From NCBI RefSeq assembly GCF_001969385.1, contig NZ_CP014797.1, positions 62,001 to 126,000 of the forward strand: a stretch of DNA of 64,000 nt, in the 5' to 3' direction. Below, in pieces: positions 8,891-18,776 of this stretch. The stretch is from Salipiger profundus (GTDB lineage: Bacteria; Pseudomonadota; Alphaproteobacteria; Rhodobacterales; Rhodobacteraceae). Made by a program: the position numbers and the translations under genes. The notes beneath the pieces are model-generated. The model was given only the letters and a program-made list of their open reading frames with translations, was not told where the DNA came from and made no database searches. Within the stretch, counting starts at the first letter, position 1, and the number at the start of each line of letters is the position of its first letter.

Positions 8891-9880
8891 TCACTCGCCG
8901 ACGTATTCCTCGCCCGGCAGCTGCCGCCCGCTCTGCTCGCGGATGCGGCAGCCGAGGCCGGTGATCAGCTCCGCCGCGCGTGCGTCATGCACCCGGCCCG
9001 CCTCGCGCATCCAGTCCGAGAAGATCCGCACGATCCGCCGGCTGGTGTGCCGCGACGGGCAGACCAGCCAGTAGGCCGGGAAGCGGATCGCCTCGAAGGC
9101 CGTCGACAGCGGCACCAGCGCGCCGCTCTCCAGCTGGTCGAGCGCCAGCGTCGAGCTCTCCAGCACCACCCCGGCGCCGTCGGCCGCGAGCTGCAGCGCC
9201 ATCGACGAGCGGTCGAAACGCAGCGGGTAGACCATGCGCTCGCCCATGACACCATGCCGCGCCAGCCAGAAATCCCAGCGGTAGTGCGTCTTCACCGAGT
9301 CGATCAGACGCGCCTGCCGCAGCTGTCCGATGGGGTCGTCCGACAGCGCGCGCAGCTCCTCGAGGTAGCCCGGCGAGCACATCGGCAGCACCAGGTCATG
9401 CACCACCGCCTCCTCGTGCAGCCCGGTCCAGCCGCCCTCGCCGTAGCGCAGGTCGAGATCGACCACCTCGGTCTCGAAGTCCGAGAAATCCGGCGCCGCG
9501 TCGATGCGCACCGCCCAGTTGGGCGCAAGGTCGAGGAACTCCTTCAGCCGCGGCGACAGCCAGCGCACCGCGAAGGAGGGCGACACCCGCAGGTTGAAAT
9601 GGCGGTTCTCGCGCTGCCGCTGGATCGCCGAGCGCACGTCGCGCATCATCCGGAAGGCCTGCGTGGTGGTCTGGAACAGCCGTTCGCCGTCGAGCGTCAG
9701 CGTCAGCTTGCGCTTGTCGCGCTTGAACAGCCGCACCCCGAACTGCTGCTCGAACTGGCGGATCTGCTGACTCACCGCCGAAGGCGACACGCCGAGTTCC
9801 TCCGCCGCCTTCGAGATCCCGCCCAGCCGGGCGACCGCCTCGAAGTAGTTCATCGCGTTGAGGTTGATGTCCTTGAGCAT
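8891..9880 (-). CDS. LysR-family transcriptional regulator (GcvA-like)
   Basis: The 329-residue protein has an N-terminal winged HTH (about 8-66; LGGISKAAEELGVSPSAVSQQIRQFEQQFGV) and a LysR substrate-binding domain. The start at MLKDINLNAMNYF follows GGGAAGG; the frame is open further upstream but without a credible start. It converges on the TRAP operon and has its own promoter region, 9881-10029, which also holds a dispersed repeat. It is the only regulator gene near the transketolase/kinase cluster, so it is the likely local regulator, though it could equally act on the pentitol genes. Confidence 0.9.
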   Translation of the reverse strand: MLKDINLNAMNYFEAVARLGGISKAAEELGVSPSAVSQQIRQFEQQFGVRLFKRDKRKLTLTLDGERLFQTTTQAFRMMRDVRSAIQRQRENRHFNLRVSPSFAVRWLSPRLKEFLDLAPNWAVRIDAAPDFSDFETEVVDLDLRYGEGGWTGLHEEAVVHDLVLPMCSPGYLEELRALSDDPIGQLRQARLIDSVKTHYRWDFWLARHGVMGERMVYPLRFDRSSMALQLAADGAGVVLESSTLALDQLESGALVPLSTAFEAIRFPAYWLVCPSRHTSRRIVRIFSDWMREAGRVHDARAAELITGLGCRIREQSGRQLPGEEYVGE

Positions 9881-9950
9881 CGCGCGGCCTTCCCTGGTCG
9901 GTCCCGGCCTGCACCATGACCCGCCCGCCCCGCCTGCGCAAACGCCCCGG

Positions 9951-10020
9951 GCTTCTTCTGGCCAGAAATATTCCTGGGGGGAGGCTCGCCAGAGCCGGGG
10001 GGCAAAGCCCCCCACTGCCG
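9951..10020 (+). repeat. Dispersed intergenic repeat, copy 2
   Basis: It begins GCTTCTTCTGGCCAGAAA and continues TATTCCTGGGGGGAGG into GGCTC-N4-GAGCC and GGGGGGC-AAA-GCCCCCC (9997-10013). It matches the copy at 1-56 almost base for base. TTCTGGCCAGAA is itself a perfect 12-base palindrome. Confidence 0.85.
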
Positions 10021-10029
10021 CCCGCGCCG

Positions 10030-10758
10030 TCAGCCGCGGAGGCCGGGCACCCCGAGCAGGTCTTCCACCGCGCCCAGCACCCGCTCGGCCCCGGCCTCGC
10101 GCAGCACCTCGGCGTGTTGCGCGCGCATGCCGTCGAGATGGCTGCCCCCGATGAATCCCACCGCGCGCATGCCGGCCGCCCGCGCCCCGCGGACGCCATG
10201 CGGCGAATCCTCGACCACGAGGCAGTGCTCCGGCGGCTGACCCAGCCGCGCGGCGGCGAGCAGGAAGATGTCGGGCGCGGGCTTGCCGTTCGCCACGAGG
10301 TCGGCGCTGTAGGTATGTCCGTCAAAGGCCGCCTCCAGCCCCGACAGCGCCAGCGTCCGACCCATGCGGTTGACCGAGCTGCCGGTCGCCACGGCCAGCG
10401 GCAGCCGCGCCGCCCGCAGTCGTTCCAGAAGCTCGGGCGCGCCGGGGATCGGACGCAGCTCGGTTTCGTAGCGCGCCAGCAGCCGGGTCTCGACCGCTTC
10501 CGCGAACCGAGGGCCGCAGGGCCGCCCGGTCTCGGCGGCGACATCGGCCTGCACCGTCGAGATCGACACCCCGAGGTAGCGGTCGCGCAGCGCCCGCCAG
10601 TCGTGGTCGAGCCCGAGCACCGCCATTTCCTCGGCGATGGTGGCCAGCGACAGCGGCTCGCTGTCCACGAGGCAGCCGTCGAGGTCGAAGATCACCGCGC
10701 CCACCGCTGCGTCCGGCCCCGGGGGCCCGGACGGATGGCTGTCATCGAGGGTCCGCAT
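10030..10758 (-). CDS. HAD-superfamily phosphatase/phosphomutase (beta-phosphoglucomutase-like)
   Basis: The 242-residue protein carries the HAD motifs in order: FDLDGCLVDSE (nucleophile D25, D27), VATGSS (motif II Thr/Ser), the motif III lysine in GKPAPDIF, and VVEDSPHG (motif IV). An alpha-helical cap lies between motifs I and II. It overlaps the upstream SDR gene by ATGA and ends the pentitol operon. Such phosphatases in polyol operons are thought to remove inhibitory sugar or polyol phosphates; the substrate here is not known. Confidence 0.87.
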   Translation of the reverse strand: MRTLDDSHPSGPPGPDAAVGAVIFDLDGCLVDSEPLSLATIAEEMAVLGLDHDWRALRDRYLGVSISTVQADVAAETGRPCGPRFAEAVETRLLARYETELRPIPGAPELLERLRAARLPLAVATGSSVNRMGRTLALSGLEAAFDGHTYSADLVANGKPAPDIFLLAAARLGQPPEHCLVVEDSPHGVRGARAAGMRAVGFIGGSHLDGMRAQHAEVLREAGAERVLGAVEDLLGVPGLRG

Positions 10759-11483
10759 CAGACCGCGAGGAAGCCGCCGTCGACCGGCAGCACCGCGCCG
10801 GTGACCATCTTGGCGTCGTCCGACAGCAGCATGGCGATGCTCTCGGCCACCTCCTCGGCCTCGGCGAAGCGGTTCACCGGGTGGCGCACCATCATCGGCT
10901 CGGATTTCACCGGGTCCGCCCAGGCGGCGGCGGCAAGCTCGGTGAGCGTGATCGTCGGCGCGATGCAGTTCACCCGGATGCCGTGCGGTCCGAATTCCTT
11001 GGCCATGACCCGGCTCGCCCCCTCGAGCCCCGCCTTCGAGGCGGCGTAGCACAGGTGCTCGGGGAAGCCCCGGTGTCCGGCGATCGAGGTGATGTTGACG
11101 ATGGCGCCGCCGCCGCCCGCCTCGACCCGGGCCCGGCCGAACGCCTGGCAGGCCACGAGCGCACCGCGCAGGTTGATGTCCATCACCCGGTCGTAGCCCT
11201 CGTCGGTCATGTCGAAGGTGCTCTCGAGCACGTTCGTCCCCGCCGAGTTGATGAGGAAATCCGCCGGGCCCGCCTCGGCCATGGCGGCGCGGGTGGCGGC
11301 CGGGTCGCTCAGGTCCACGCGGATCGAGCGGCAGCCGATCTCGGCTTCGAGGCTGTCGAGGTCGGCCTGCGTGCGCGTCATCGCGATGACCTGCGCGCCG
11401 CGTGCGGCCATGACCTGCGCGCAGGCGCGGCCGATGCCCTTGCCGGCGCCGGTGATGATGACGGTCTTGCCCGAGAATTGCAT
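10758..11483 (-). CDS. SDR-family polyol/sugar dehydrogenase
   Basis: The 241-residue short-chain dehydrogenase has TGAGKGIG (11-18), NSAG, the Ser in NITSIAG, YAASK and a C-terminal VDGGFLAV. Its layout resembles L-xylulose reductase / D-arabitol or L-arabitol dehydrogenases. It overlaps the HAD gene downstream and follows the FGGY kinase gene by 47 bases. In rhizobial arabitol/adonitol loci a comparable SDR accompanies a ribitol dehydrogenase, so oxidation of a second pentitol is a reasonable inference. The exact substrate is open. Confidence 0.85.
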   Translation of the reverse strand: MQFSGKTVIITGAGKGIGRACAQVMAARGAQVIAMTRTQADLDSLEAEIGCRSIRVDLSDPAATRAAMAEAGPADFLINSAGTNVLESTFDMTDEGYDRVMDINLRGALVACQAFGRARVEAGGGGAIVNITSIAGHRGFPEHLCYAASKAGLEGASRVMAKEFGPHGIRVNCIAPTITLTELAAAAWADPVKSEPMMVRHPVNRFAEAEEVAESIAMLLSDDAKMVTGAVLPVDGGFLAV

Positions 11484-11530
11484 GGGTGTGTGTCCTTTGT
11501 TGTCTGGCGCGGGCCGCGCGGCCCGCTTCG

Positions 11531-13159
11531 TCAGTCGGTGAGCCCCGCCATGATCCCGCGCGTCTCGCGGGAGAGGCGCTGGAAGGCGAGGAAGGCGTCG
11601 TAGCGCGCCGCGTGTCGGGCCTGCGTCGCCCCGCCCGCCGGGGTGCAACGGGTGGCGACCCGCGACATCGCCGGCATCGCCGCCTGCAGGTCGGCGTAGC
11701 CGCCCGAGGCCACCGCCCCCAGCATCGCCGAGCCCAGCAGCACCGGCTCGGCGCATTCGGTGATCTCGATCTCGCGGCCGGTGGCATCGGCCAGCATGGC
11801 GCGGGTCAGCGGGTGCGCCCCGGCGCCGCCCGACACCGAGATGGTGCGCGACGGCGCGCCGGCGGCGTCCTGCGTCTCGATGATCTGGCGCAGCCCGTAG
11901 CCCAGTCCGCAGACGCCCGCGACGTAGAGCGCCACGAGGCTGTCGACGCCCTGCTCCATTCCCTGCCCGGCGATCACCGCGCGGGCCTCGGGGTCGGCGA
12001 AGGGGGCGCGGTTGCCGAGGAACTCGGGGATGACGTGCAGGTCGTCGGCAAGCCGCAGCGCCCCCGCCGCGTCGCCGCCGAGCTCGAGCGCCCGGTCGGC
12101 GAGGTATTGCACGAGGCCCTTGCCCTCGGCGCTTGCCAGCCGCTCCGCCTCGGCGGTGGCGGGATGCAGGGTCACGAGATGCGCGATGGCCGCGCCGGCG
12201 GCGCTTTGCCCGCCCTCGTTGAGCCACATCCCCGGCACCATGGCCGAGTAGTAGGGCCCCCAGACGCCGGGCACGAAGGCCGGCTCCCGGGTGGTGGTCA
12301 TGGTGCACGACGAGGTGCCGAAGACATAGCCGAGGCAGTCGGTCGCATCCCCAGCCCCGCCCGAGGCGGCGACGGTGCCGACGCCACCAGCGTGGGCGTC
12401 GATCAGCCCGGCGGCGACGGCGGTGCCGGGCACGAGGCCCATCGCCTCGGCGGCCTCCGCGGTAAGCCCCTGCCCCAGCGCGGTGCCGGGGTGAACGACG
12501 CTCGCGCCGATCCGTGCGAAGTCCTCGTCGGCAAGGTCGCCGAGGCCGATGGCGTGGAAGTAGTCGGGGTCGAAGCGCTCTTCGTGGGCGAGGTAGGTCC
12601 ACTTGCAGGTGAGCGTGCAGGACGACCGGTCGAGCGCGCCGGTGGCCTTCCACGTCAGGAAATCGGTGAGGTCGAAGAACTGCGCCGCGGCGGCATAGAC
12701 CTCGGGGCGGTTCTCCTTGAGCCAGAGCAGCTTCGGCGTTTCCATCTCGGGCGAGATCCGGCCGCCGACGTATTTCAGAACGTCGTGGTCGCCTTCGTTG
12801 ATGCGCGCCGCCTGGCCCGTGGCCCGGTGGTCCATCCAGACGATGATGTCGCGCTCGGGGGCTGCGTCGTCGCCCACAGGCAGGCCGCCCATCGGCCCCA
12901 TCACCACGAGCGAGCAGGTCGCGTCGACGCCGATGCCCTTCACCTGCGCCGGGTCCGCGCCCGAGGCGGCGACGGCTTCGCGCACCGAGGTGGTGACCGC
13001 GTCCCAGACCTGCGCCGAGCTCTGCTCGACCCGGCCCGCGTCGTCGCGGTGGATCTCGATGTCGTGCTTGGCGGTGGCCAGCAGCGTGCCCTGCGCGTCG
13101 AAGACGCCCGCGCGGGCCGAGCCGGTGCCGACGTCCACGCCGATGAAGAGGTTCGACAT
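11531..13159 (-). CDS. FGGY-family pentulose kinase, D-ribulokinase type
   Basis: The 542-residue protein has the two-domain FGGY fold: N-terminal GVDVGTGSARAG phosphate-binding strand, IVWMDHRATGQA, and a catalytic Asp in AAGLIDAHAGGVG. The C-terminal half has the adenosine site SVSGGAGAHPL. The length and the D-A-H-A segment fit ribulokinases of the YDR109c/YpCarbK group rather than glycerol or xylulose kinases. The start follows GAAGGAGAACATC. It sits between the ribitol dehydrogenase gene and an SDR gene, so phosphorylating D-ribulose from ribitol to ribulose 5-phosphate is the likely step. Confidence 0.87.
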   Translation of the reverse strand: MSNLFIGVDVGTGSARAGVFDAQGTLLATAKHDIEIHRDDAGRVEQSSAQVWDAVTTSVREAVAASGADPAQVKGIGVDATCSLVVMGPMGGLPVGDDAAPERDIIVWMDHRATGQAARINEGDHDVLKYVGGRISPEMETPKLLWLKENRPEVYAAAAQFFDLTDFLTWKATGALDRSSCTLTCKWTYLAHEERFDPDYFHAIGLGDLADEDFARIGASVVHPGTALGQGLTAEAAEAMGLVPGTAVAAGLIDAHAGGVGTVAASGGAGDATDCLGYVFGTSSCTMTTTREPAFVPGVWGPYYSAMVPGMWLNEGGQSAAGAAIAHLVTLHPATAEAERLASAEGKGLVQYLADRALELGGDAAGALRLADDLHVIPEFLGNRAPFADPEARAVIAGQGMEQGVDSLVALYVAGVCGLGYGLRQIIETQDAAGAPSRTISVSGGAGAHPLTRAMLADATGREIEITECAEPVLLGSAMLGAVASGGYADLQAAMPAMSRVATRCTPAGGATQARHAARYDAFLAFQRLSRETRGIMAGLTD

Positions 13160-13200
13160 GATGTTCTCCTTCCTTCCTGTCCGGTTGACCGGACCCTATC

Positions 13201-13243
13201 GCGGCGGCGCCCCCGGAGGGAGGAGAAAACGGGGCGCCGCCGC
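13201..13243 (-). other. Strong intercistronic hairpin with exposed CUCCUCCC loop
   Basis: GCGGCGGCGCCCC (13201-13213) pairs perfectly with GGGGCGCCGCCGC (13231-13243). In the operon transcript the 17-base loop reads GUUUUCUCCUCCCUCCG. It lies between the rbtD stop and the kinase start, about 40 bases before the kinase ribosome binding site AAGGAAGGAG, to which the loop is complementary. A second inverted repeat GTCCGGT-N2-ACCGGAC lies between them. Confidence 0.6.
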
Positions 13244-13248
13244 GAGGC

Positions 13249-13980
13249 TCACATCCGCTCGAAGGCGGTCGGCATGATGATGACGTCGCGCACCGTCACG
13301 CCCCGCTTGCGGGTGAGCATGAATTCCAGCGCCTCGGCGACCTCTTCGGGGTCCATGAGCGCGCCGGCCTCCTTGGCCTTGCGGAGGTTCTCTTCCGGCC
13401 AGTCGGCGAGCAGTGCCGAGATCACCGGCCCGGGCGAGACCTGCGCGACCTTCACGCCGTAGGGGATCATCTGGCGGCGGATGCCCTGCATGAAGCTGGT
13501 GATCGCCCATTTCGAGGCGGAATAGACCGGCTCCCAGTAGGCGGGGTAATGCCCGGCGATGGAGTTGGTGACGATGATGTCGCCGCTCTTGCGCTCCATC
13601 ATGTGCGGCACGACGGCGTTGATGTTCTTCATCACCGCGTTGATGTTGAGGTTGACCATGCGGTCGATCGAGGCCGGGTCGGTCTCCCAGATGTCGCCGC
13701 CGATGTAGGCACCGGCGTTGCAGTAGAGGATGTCGATCTGGCCGACCTTCTCGAGGATCTCGGGGACCATGGCGTTGCAGCTGTCGAAGTCGAGCAGGTC
13801 GGTGACCTGCGGCACGGCCTTCTCGCCGAGCTTCGCGGTCAGCTCCTCGAGCGCATCGGCGTTGCGGTCGACCATGACCACGGTGCACTCGTTCTTCAGC
13901 AGCATCTCGACGGCGGCGAGGCCGATGCCCGAGGCGGCGCCGGTGACGACGGCGACCTTGCCCTTCAGCTGTTCAGACAT
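13249..13980 (-). CDS. rbtD: Ribitol 2-dehydrogenase (SDR family)
   Basis: The 243-residue SDR matches the ribitol dehydrogenase pattern known from Klebsiella: TGAASGIG, YCNAGAYIGGDIW, the WEPVYSASKWA active site (Tyr-x3-Lys), GPVISALLADWP and a VTVRDVIIMP tail. It should oxidise ribitol to D-ribulose with NAD, feeding the kinase encoded next in the operon. About 105 bases of purine-rich spacer separate it from the upstream permease gene. Confidence in ribitol as a main substrate is good because the active-site neighbourhood is specific to this group. Confidence 0.87.
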   Translation of the reverse strand: MSEQLKGKVAVVTGAASGIGLAAVEMLLKNECTVVMVDRNADALEELTAKLGEKAVPQVTDLLDFDSCNAMVPEILEKVGQIDILYCNAGAYIGGDIWETDPASIDRMVNLNINAVMKNINAVVPHMMERKSGDIIVTNSIAGHYPAYWEPVYSASKWAITSFMQGIRRQMIPYGVKVAQVSPGPVISALLADWPEENLRKAKEAGALMDPEEVAEALEFMLTRKRGVTVRDVIIMPTAFERM

Positions 13981-14085
13981 GCGCTATTCTCCTGTGGTGT
14001 TCTTTGCGGGGAGGGTCTTGGGGGAGAGGGTTTTGGGGGGAGAGGGAAAGAGACGGGCGGCCGCGCCGGGCCGCCCGGTCGGGGA

Positions 14086-15063
14086 TCACCATTCGCGGCC
14101 GATGTAGATGGCCAGCAGGATGATGAGACCCTTGATGACGTCCTGCAGGTAGGGGTTGATCCCCATCAGGTTCAGGCCGTTGTTGAGGATGCCGAGCAGC
14201 ACCGCGCCGATCAGCGTGCCGAGGATCAGGCCCCGGCCCCCGGCGATGGCGGTGCCGCCGAGCACGACCGCCGCGATGGCGTCGAGTTCGAAGCCCACGC
14301 CGGCGTTCGGCTGGCCCGACATCAGGCGCCCGGTGAGCACGATGGCCGCGAAGGAGGAGGTCAGGCCAGAGATCGCGTAGACCGCGAGCTTGACCATCTG
14401 CGTCTTCACGCCCGACAGCTTCGCCGCCAGCTCGTTGCCGCCGATGGCGTAGACGTGGCGGCCGAAGGGCGTGCGCTGCAGCAGCACCCAGGCCAGCGCG
14501 TAGATCACCACCATCGCGATGACCGGGACCGGCACGATGCCGATGCGGCCGATGCCGAACCACGAGATCCACGACGGGATGCCCGAGATCGGGTAGCCGC
14601 CCGAGTAGAGCAGGCCGAAGCCGCGGGCGATGCCCATGGTGGCCAGCGTCACGATGATCGCGGGCATCCGGCCCCAGGCCACCATGATGCCGTTGAAGAT
14701 CCCGAGACCGACGCCGACGCCGAGGCCGGCCAGCAGGCCGATCCAGCCCGGCAGCTCCATGTTGACCATGATGCCGGCGGCGATGGTGCCCGACAGCGCC
14801 ATGACCGCGCCGACCGACAGGTCGATGCCGCCGGTGAGGATCACGAAGGTCATGCCGACGGCGAGGATGCCGACGATCGAGACCTGCCGCAGCACGTTCA
14901 TGATGTTCGAGACCGAGAAGAAGTTCTCGGAGGCGAAGCCCATCAGGACCGAGACCACGATGAGCCCGATCAGTGGCAGGGCGAGCGGCGAGTGCAGGAT
15001 CCAGCCCAGGCTGAACCCGCCCCCGCTCTTTTTCGTCTCGGCGGTGTTGGCGTTATGCGACAT
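14086..15063 (-). CDS. Sugar/polyol ABC transporter permease (RbsC/CUT2 family)
   Basis: The 325-residue membrane protein has about nine helices. The family segments [22 protein letters not shown] and [33 protein letters not shown] are present. It overlaps the end of the ATPase gene by 11 bases. With the ATPase and binding protein it forms a CUT2-type importer, probably for ribitol and related pentitols. Confidence 0.92.
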   Translation of the reverse strand: MSHNANTAETKKSGGGFSLGWILHSPLALPLIGLIVVSVLMGFASENFFSVSNIMNVLRQVSIVGILAVGMTFVILTGGIDLSVGAVMALSGTIAAGIMVNMELPGWIGLLAGLGVGVGLGIFNGIMVAWGRMPAIIVTLATMGIARGFGLLYSGGYPISGIPSWISWFGIGRIGIVPVPVIAMVVIYALAWVLLQRTPFGRHVYAIGGNELAAKLSGVKTQMVKLAVYAISGLTSSFAAIVLTGRLMSGQPNAGVGFELDAIAAVVLGGTAIAGGRGLILGTLIGAVLLGILNNGLNLMGINPYLQDVIKGLIILLAIYIGREW

Positions 15064-16555
15064 GTCGGTCTCTCCCGGTCGTGGCGTAGGTCATGATCTC
15101 TTCGGAATTGATGGCGTCGCCCTCGACGGTCGCGGCGATGCCGCCCGAGTTGAAGACGCAGACCCGGTCGGACATGCCGATGACCTCGGGCAGCTCCGAC
15201 GAAATCATGATGATGGCGTAGCCCTGCGCGGTGAACTCGCGCATGAGCTGGTAGATCTCGGCCTTGGCGCCGACGTCGATGCCGCGCGTCGGCTCGTCGA
15301 AGATCAGCACCTTCATCTGGTGGTTCAGCCAGCGGGCGATGACCACCTTCTGCTGGTTGCCGCCCGACAGCGTATCGACACGCGCCATCGGCCCCTGCGC
15401 CTTGACCCGGACCTGCCCCATGGCGGTCTCGGTGGCCTCGCGCTCCTTCTTGAGGTCGATGAACCAGTGGCCCCGGCGATACTTGCCGTAGTTGTTCAGC
15501 GAGATGTTCTGCAGGATCGAGAAGCTGGTGATCAGCCCCTGCTCCTTGCGGCTTTCCGGCAGCAGGCCGATGCCGTGCGCCAGCGCCTCGGCGGGCTCCT
15601 TGAAGCGGGTCTCCTCGCCGTCGACCATGACCTTGCATTTCGCCGCTGGCCAGGCGCCGAGCATGGCAAGCGCGGTCTCGGTGCGCCCCGAGCCCACGAG
15701 CCCGGCAAAGCCGAGGATCTCGCCCTCGCGCAGCTCGAAGCTCGAGACCGGCCCGCCCTTGCGCAGCTGCACCTCTTCGCATTCCAGCATCACCTTGGCG
15801 CCGGGGCGCGGCCCCGGTTTCGGCGGGAAGCTGTTCTCGATCCGGCGCCCGACCATCATCTCGACCAGCCGGTCGTTGTCGGTCTCGGACACCAGGCAGT
15901 TGCCGACGAATTCGCCGTCGCGCAGCACGGTGATGCGGTCGCAGATCTCGAAGATCTCCTCGAGGTGGTGCGAGATGAAGACGATGGCCACGCCCTGCTT
16001 GCGCAGCTCGCGCATGACCTTGAACAGATGCGCGACCTCGGAGGGGGTCAGCGTCGCGGTGGGCTCGTCGAGCACGAGGATGCGCGCGTTGAGCGACAGC
16101 GCCTTGGCGATCTCGACGAACTGCTGCTCGGCCACCGACAGCTTGGCGATGGGCACGTCGAGCGGCACGTCGACCTCGAGCCGGGCGAGGATCTCGCGGG
16201 CCCGCTTGCGCATGGCGCGCCGGTCGAGCAGCCCGAGCCGGTTGCGCATCTCGCGGGCGAGGAACATGTTCTCGACCGCGGTGAGATAGGGGATGAGGCT
16301 GAATTCCTGGAAGACGATGCCGATGCCGGCCTCGATCGCCTCGTCGTAGTTGGCAAAGCTGTGGTCCTTGCCCTCGATGGTGATCCGGCCCTCGGTGGGC
16401 TGGAGGATCCCGGTGAGGATCTTCATCAGCGTCGACTTGCCGGCGCCGTTCTCGCCGAGCAGCGCGTGGACCTCGCCGGCCTTCACGTCCAGGTCGACCC
16501 CGTGCAGGACCTGGATGTTTCCGAACTTCTTCTTGATTCCGGTCAGTTGCAGCAT
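15053..16555 (-). CDS. Sugar/polyol ABC transporter ATPase, duplicated (RbsA/CUT2 family)
   Basis: The 500-residue protein has two ABC domains. The first has Walker [10 protein letters not shown] (34-42), a C-loop with LSVAEQQ and Walker [12 protein letters not shown]. The second has a degenerate Walker A (GLVGSGRTE), LSGGNQQK and [12 protein letters not shown], as usual for CUT2 ATPases. The ATG at [10 protein letters not shown] is chosen from the family N-terminus; its ribosome site is weak and the frame is open upstream. Confidence 0.92.
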   Translation of the reverse strand: MLQLTGIKKKFGNIQVLHGVDLDVKAGEVHALLGENGAGKSTLMKILTGILQPTEGRITIEGKDHSFANYDEAIEAGIGIVFQEFSLIPYLTAVENMFLAREMRNRLGLLDRRAMRKRAREILARLEVDVPLDVPIAKLSVAEQQFVEIAKALSLNARILVLDEPTATLTPSEVAHLFKVMRELRKQGVAIVFISHHLEEIFEICDRITVLRDGEFVGNCLVSETDNDRLVEMMVGRRIENSFPPKPGPRPGAKVMLECEEVQLRKGGPVSSFELREGEILGFAGLVGSGRTETALAMLGAWPAAKCKVMVDGEETRFKEPAEALAHGIGLLPESRKEQGLITSFSILQNISLNNYGKYRRGHWFIDLKKEREATETAMGQVRVKAQGPMARVDTLSGGNQQKVVIARWLNHQMKVLIFDEPTRGIDVGAKAEIYQLMREFTAQGYAIIMISSELPEVIGMSDRVCVFNSGGIAATVEGDAINSEEIMTYATTGRDRHVA

Positions 16556-16625
16556 GGGGCACCGTTGGTTGGCGTAAGTGGGGGAGCCGCCCCCGCCGAA
16601 GCGCGGGAGCGGCAGAGTGTCTGGC

Positions 16626-17540
16626 TTACCAGCTGAAGTCGGCCGCGTTCTCGGCATCGACGACGCGCACGTCGATCGGCACCTCGGAGGGGACCACGCG
16701 GGCGCCCCACTTCTGCGCCAGCGCCATGGCAAGACCGACGCGGACCTGGTCGCGCGGGAACTGCGCGGTGGTCTCGATGAAGGGCGTGCCGTTGGCGATG
16801 GCCTCGACCGCCTCGGGGGCGCCGTCGACAGAGGTCAGCTTGATGTCGCGGCCCGAGCCCTGGATCGCGGCCAGCGCGCCCATGGCGCCGCCGTCGTTCA
16901 CCGAGAAGATGCCTTTGAGGTTCTGGTGCGACTGGATCATGTTCTCGACCACGCCGAGCGCGACCGAACGGTCCTGGCGGCCGTTCTGGGTGTCGACCAG
17001 CTCGATGCCCTCGTATTCCTCGAATGCCGCCTTGCAGCCTTCGACGCGCTGCAGGATCGGAACGACCGGGATACCGTCGAGGATGGCGACTTCGCCCTCG
17101 CCGCCGAGCGCGTCGGCGAGATACTTGCAGGACTGGTAGCCGGCGTCACGGTTCTTGGAGCCGACGAAGGTGTCGACCGGGCCGTTGGCGTTGGCGTCGA
17201 CCGCGACGACGATCACGTCCTGCTGCTTGGCCATGCGCACGGCGGCCTCGATGCCGGCGCTGTCGGTCGGGTTCAGGAGCAGGATGTCGATGTCCTGCTG
17301 CAGCATGTCCTCGACGTCCGAGATCTGCTTGGCCACGTCGTGGCCCGCGTCGGTGATGACCACCTCGGCGCCGAGATCCTCGGCCGCCTCCATCAGCGCC
17401 TCCTGCATGGAGACGAAGTAGGGGTTGTTCATTTCCTGGAACGTCATGCCGATCTTCAGCCCGTCGTCCTGCGCCGAAGCCGGCGCGGCGAAGGAAAGGG
17501 CCATTGCTGCGGCGGACGCTGCGCCAAGAAGATGTTTCAT
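16626..17540 (-). CDS. Sugar/polyol ABC transporter substrate-binding protein (RbsB family)
   Basis: The 304-residue periplasmic binding protein has a signal peptide ending at ASA (residue 23), then [22 protein letters not shown], the type I periplasmic-binding-protein start. [16 protein letters not shown] and [17 protein letters not shown] are further family segments. It is first of the importer genes and 98 bases downstream of the AraC gene. The ligand is inferred from the ribitol catabolic genes in the same operon. Confidence 0.92.
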   Translation of the reverse strand: MKHLLGAASAAAMALSFAAPASAQDDGLKIGMTFQEMNNPYFVSMQEALMEAAEDLGAEVVITDAGHDVAKQISDVEDMLQQDIDILLLNPTDSAGIEAAVRMAKQQDVIVVAVDANANGPVDTFVGSKNRDAGYQSCKYLADALGGEGEVAILDGIPVVPILQRVEGCKAAFEEYEGIELVDTQNGRQDRSVALGVVENMIQSHQNLKGIFSVNDGGAMGALAAIQGSGRDIKLTSVDGAPEAVEAIANGTPFIETTAQFPRDQVRVGLAMALAQKWGARVVPSEVPIDVRVVDAENAADFSW

Positions 17541-17638
17541 GTGGGTATCCTCCCAAGTTTTTGCGGCAGGCAAGCCCTGCCTGTTTCCGGACGGCACCCC
17601 GCCGCCCGAATTCGAGAAAGTCGTTCGTGGTCGTTGAT

Positions 17639-18523
17639 TCAGCCGGTCTCCGAAAACACCCCGTTCGCGGCAAATGTCGCCCTGAACTGCGAGGGCGACA
17701 TGCCCTTCAGCCTCAGGAAGTGACGGTTGAAATTGGACAGGTTCGAAAAGCCGACCTCGTAGCAGATCTCGGCCACCTTCGCCTCGGGGCGGGTGAGCAG
17801 CATCTGGCAGGCCAGGTCGACCCGAAGCTGGTTCTTGTAGCGCACCAGCGTCGAGCCGGTGTGGCGCTTGAAGGCACGGGAAAAGGCGCTCTGGCTCTGG
17901 TTCACCAGCTCCGCGAGGTCCTTTTCGTCGATGTTCTCGGTCAGGTTCTCGCGCAGGTAGGCGATGGCGCGGTTGACGCCGCTTTCGCTCAGCGCCTCAA
18001 GGTCGAGCTCGTAGCTGAGGCTTGCCAGCACCTCGGGCTCGGGGGCATTCGCGAGCACGTCGAGCACTTCCCAGAACAGCGACAGCCGGCGCAGGCCGGT
18101 GGCCTCGAAGAGCTCGCGCATGAGCGGCTTCACCGCCTCGCCGGTCGCGTCGTCGAAGAGCAGGCCGCGGTGGCTGCGCTCGAGCAGCGGGCGGATGGCC
18201 TCCATCTCGGGCATCGACGCCGCCGCGTCCTCGATGAAGCTTTCGGGGAACTGGATGACGTAGGAGCGCGCCGCGACGACCTCGTCGGGGCCGATGTGCG
18301 AAATCCAGTTCTGCGGCAGGTTCGGGCCGGTCATGATGAGCTGCCCGGGGCCGAAGTCGCCGATGTGGTCGCCGATGTAGAAGGTGCCGTGGGTGTCGAC
18401 GACGAGGTGGATCTCGTACTCGGGATGGTAATGCCAGCGCACCGTCCGGAACGGATAACCGTGCATCCACGCGGCGAAGCTTTCGCCCTTGCGGATGTGC
18501 ACGAGTTCCAGATCGGGTTGCAT
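17639..18523 (-). CDS. AraC-family transcriptional regulator of the pentitol genes
   Basis: The 294-residue protein has an N-terminal cupin-like sensing domain (WHYHPEYEIHLVV near 30-42) and a C-terminal double HTH (about 185-285; SQSAFSRAFKRHTGSTLVRYKNQLRVDLACQ... VAEICYEVGFSNLSNFNRHF). The start follows GGGAGGAATGGA. It lies between xylB and the importer genes, all on one strand, and is the obvious candidate activator of the pentitol operon, responding to the polyol or pentulose. Confidence 0.9.
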   Translation of the reverse strand: MQPDLELVHIRKGESFAAWMHGYPFRTVRWHYHPEYEIHLVVDTHGTFYIGDHIGDFGPGQLIMTGPNLPQNWISHIGPDEVVAARSYVIQFPESFIEDAAASMPEMEAIRPLLERSHRGLLFDDATGEAVKPLMRELFEATGLRRLSLFWEVLDVLANAPEPEVLASLSYELDLEALSESGVNRAIAYLRENLTENIDEKDLAELVNQSQSAFSRAFKRHTGSTLVRYKNQLRVDLACQMLLTRPEAKVAEICYEVGFSNLSNFNRHFLRLKGMSPSQFRATFAANGVFSETG

Positions 18524-18689
18524 TCCATTCCTCCCTTGGCGCGCCGTCCCGGCTCCTCCCGGATCGACCGCGTTGTGGGAGAAGGTATCGCCCGGGACGA
18601 GGCCGCTCTACATCAGAACGAAATTTTGGCCGATACTTTTTTGACCGGGTATCATTTGAAGATGCACATATGTGCGAACCCTGAACGCC

Positions 18690-18718
18690 GCAGCGCGGCG
18701 CACAGGGCGCCGCGCTGC
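18690..18718 (-). terminator. Strong hairpin between xylB and the AraC gene
   Basis: GCAGCGCGGCGC (18690-18701) and GCGCCGCGCTGC (18707-18718) form a perfect 12-bp stem with a 5-base loop, 59 bases past the xylB stop. There is no T run. A separate perfect palindrome GCACATATGTGC lies at 18664-18675, on the AraC-promoter side. The hairpin probably ends the XDH-xylB transcript or protects its 3' end. Confidence 0.55.
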
Positions 18719-18776
18719 AGAGATTTGCGCGTTGTATATTTGGCTGGAGGCCGGATCGGCCCCCCTGCCGACCATG

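Noticed and set aside
10758..12653. Long minus-strand frame spanning the kinase gene upstream of the SDR
   Set aside because: Only its last 241 codons are a recognisable SDR; the upstream part is Arg-rich and overlaps the real kinase frame.
14000..14060. Purine-rich G-tract spacer before rbtD, considered as an RNA element
   Set aside because: No stable stem apart from a short GC hairpin near the permease stop and no known element; left unannotated.
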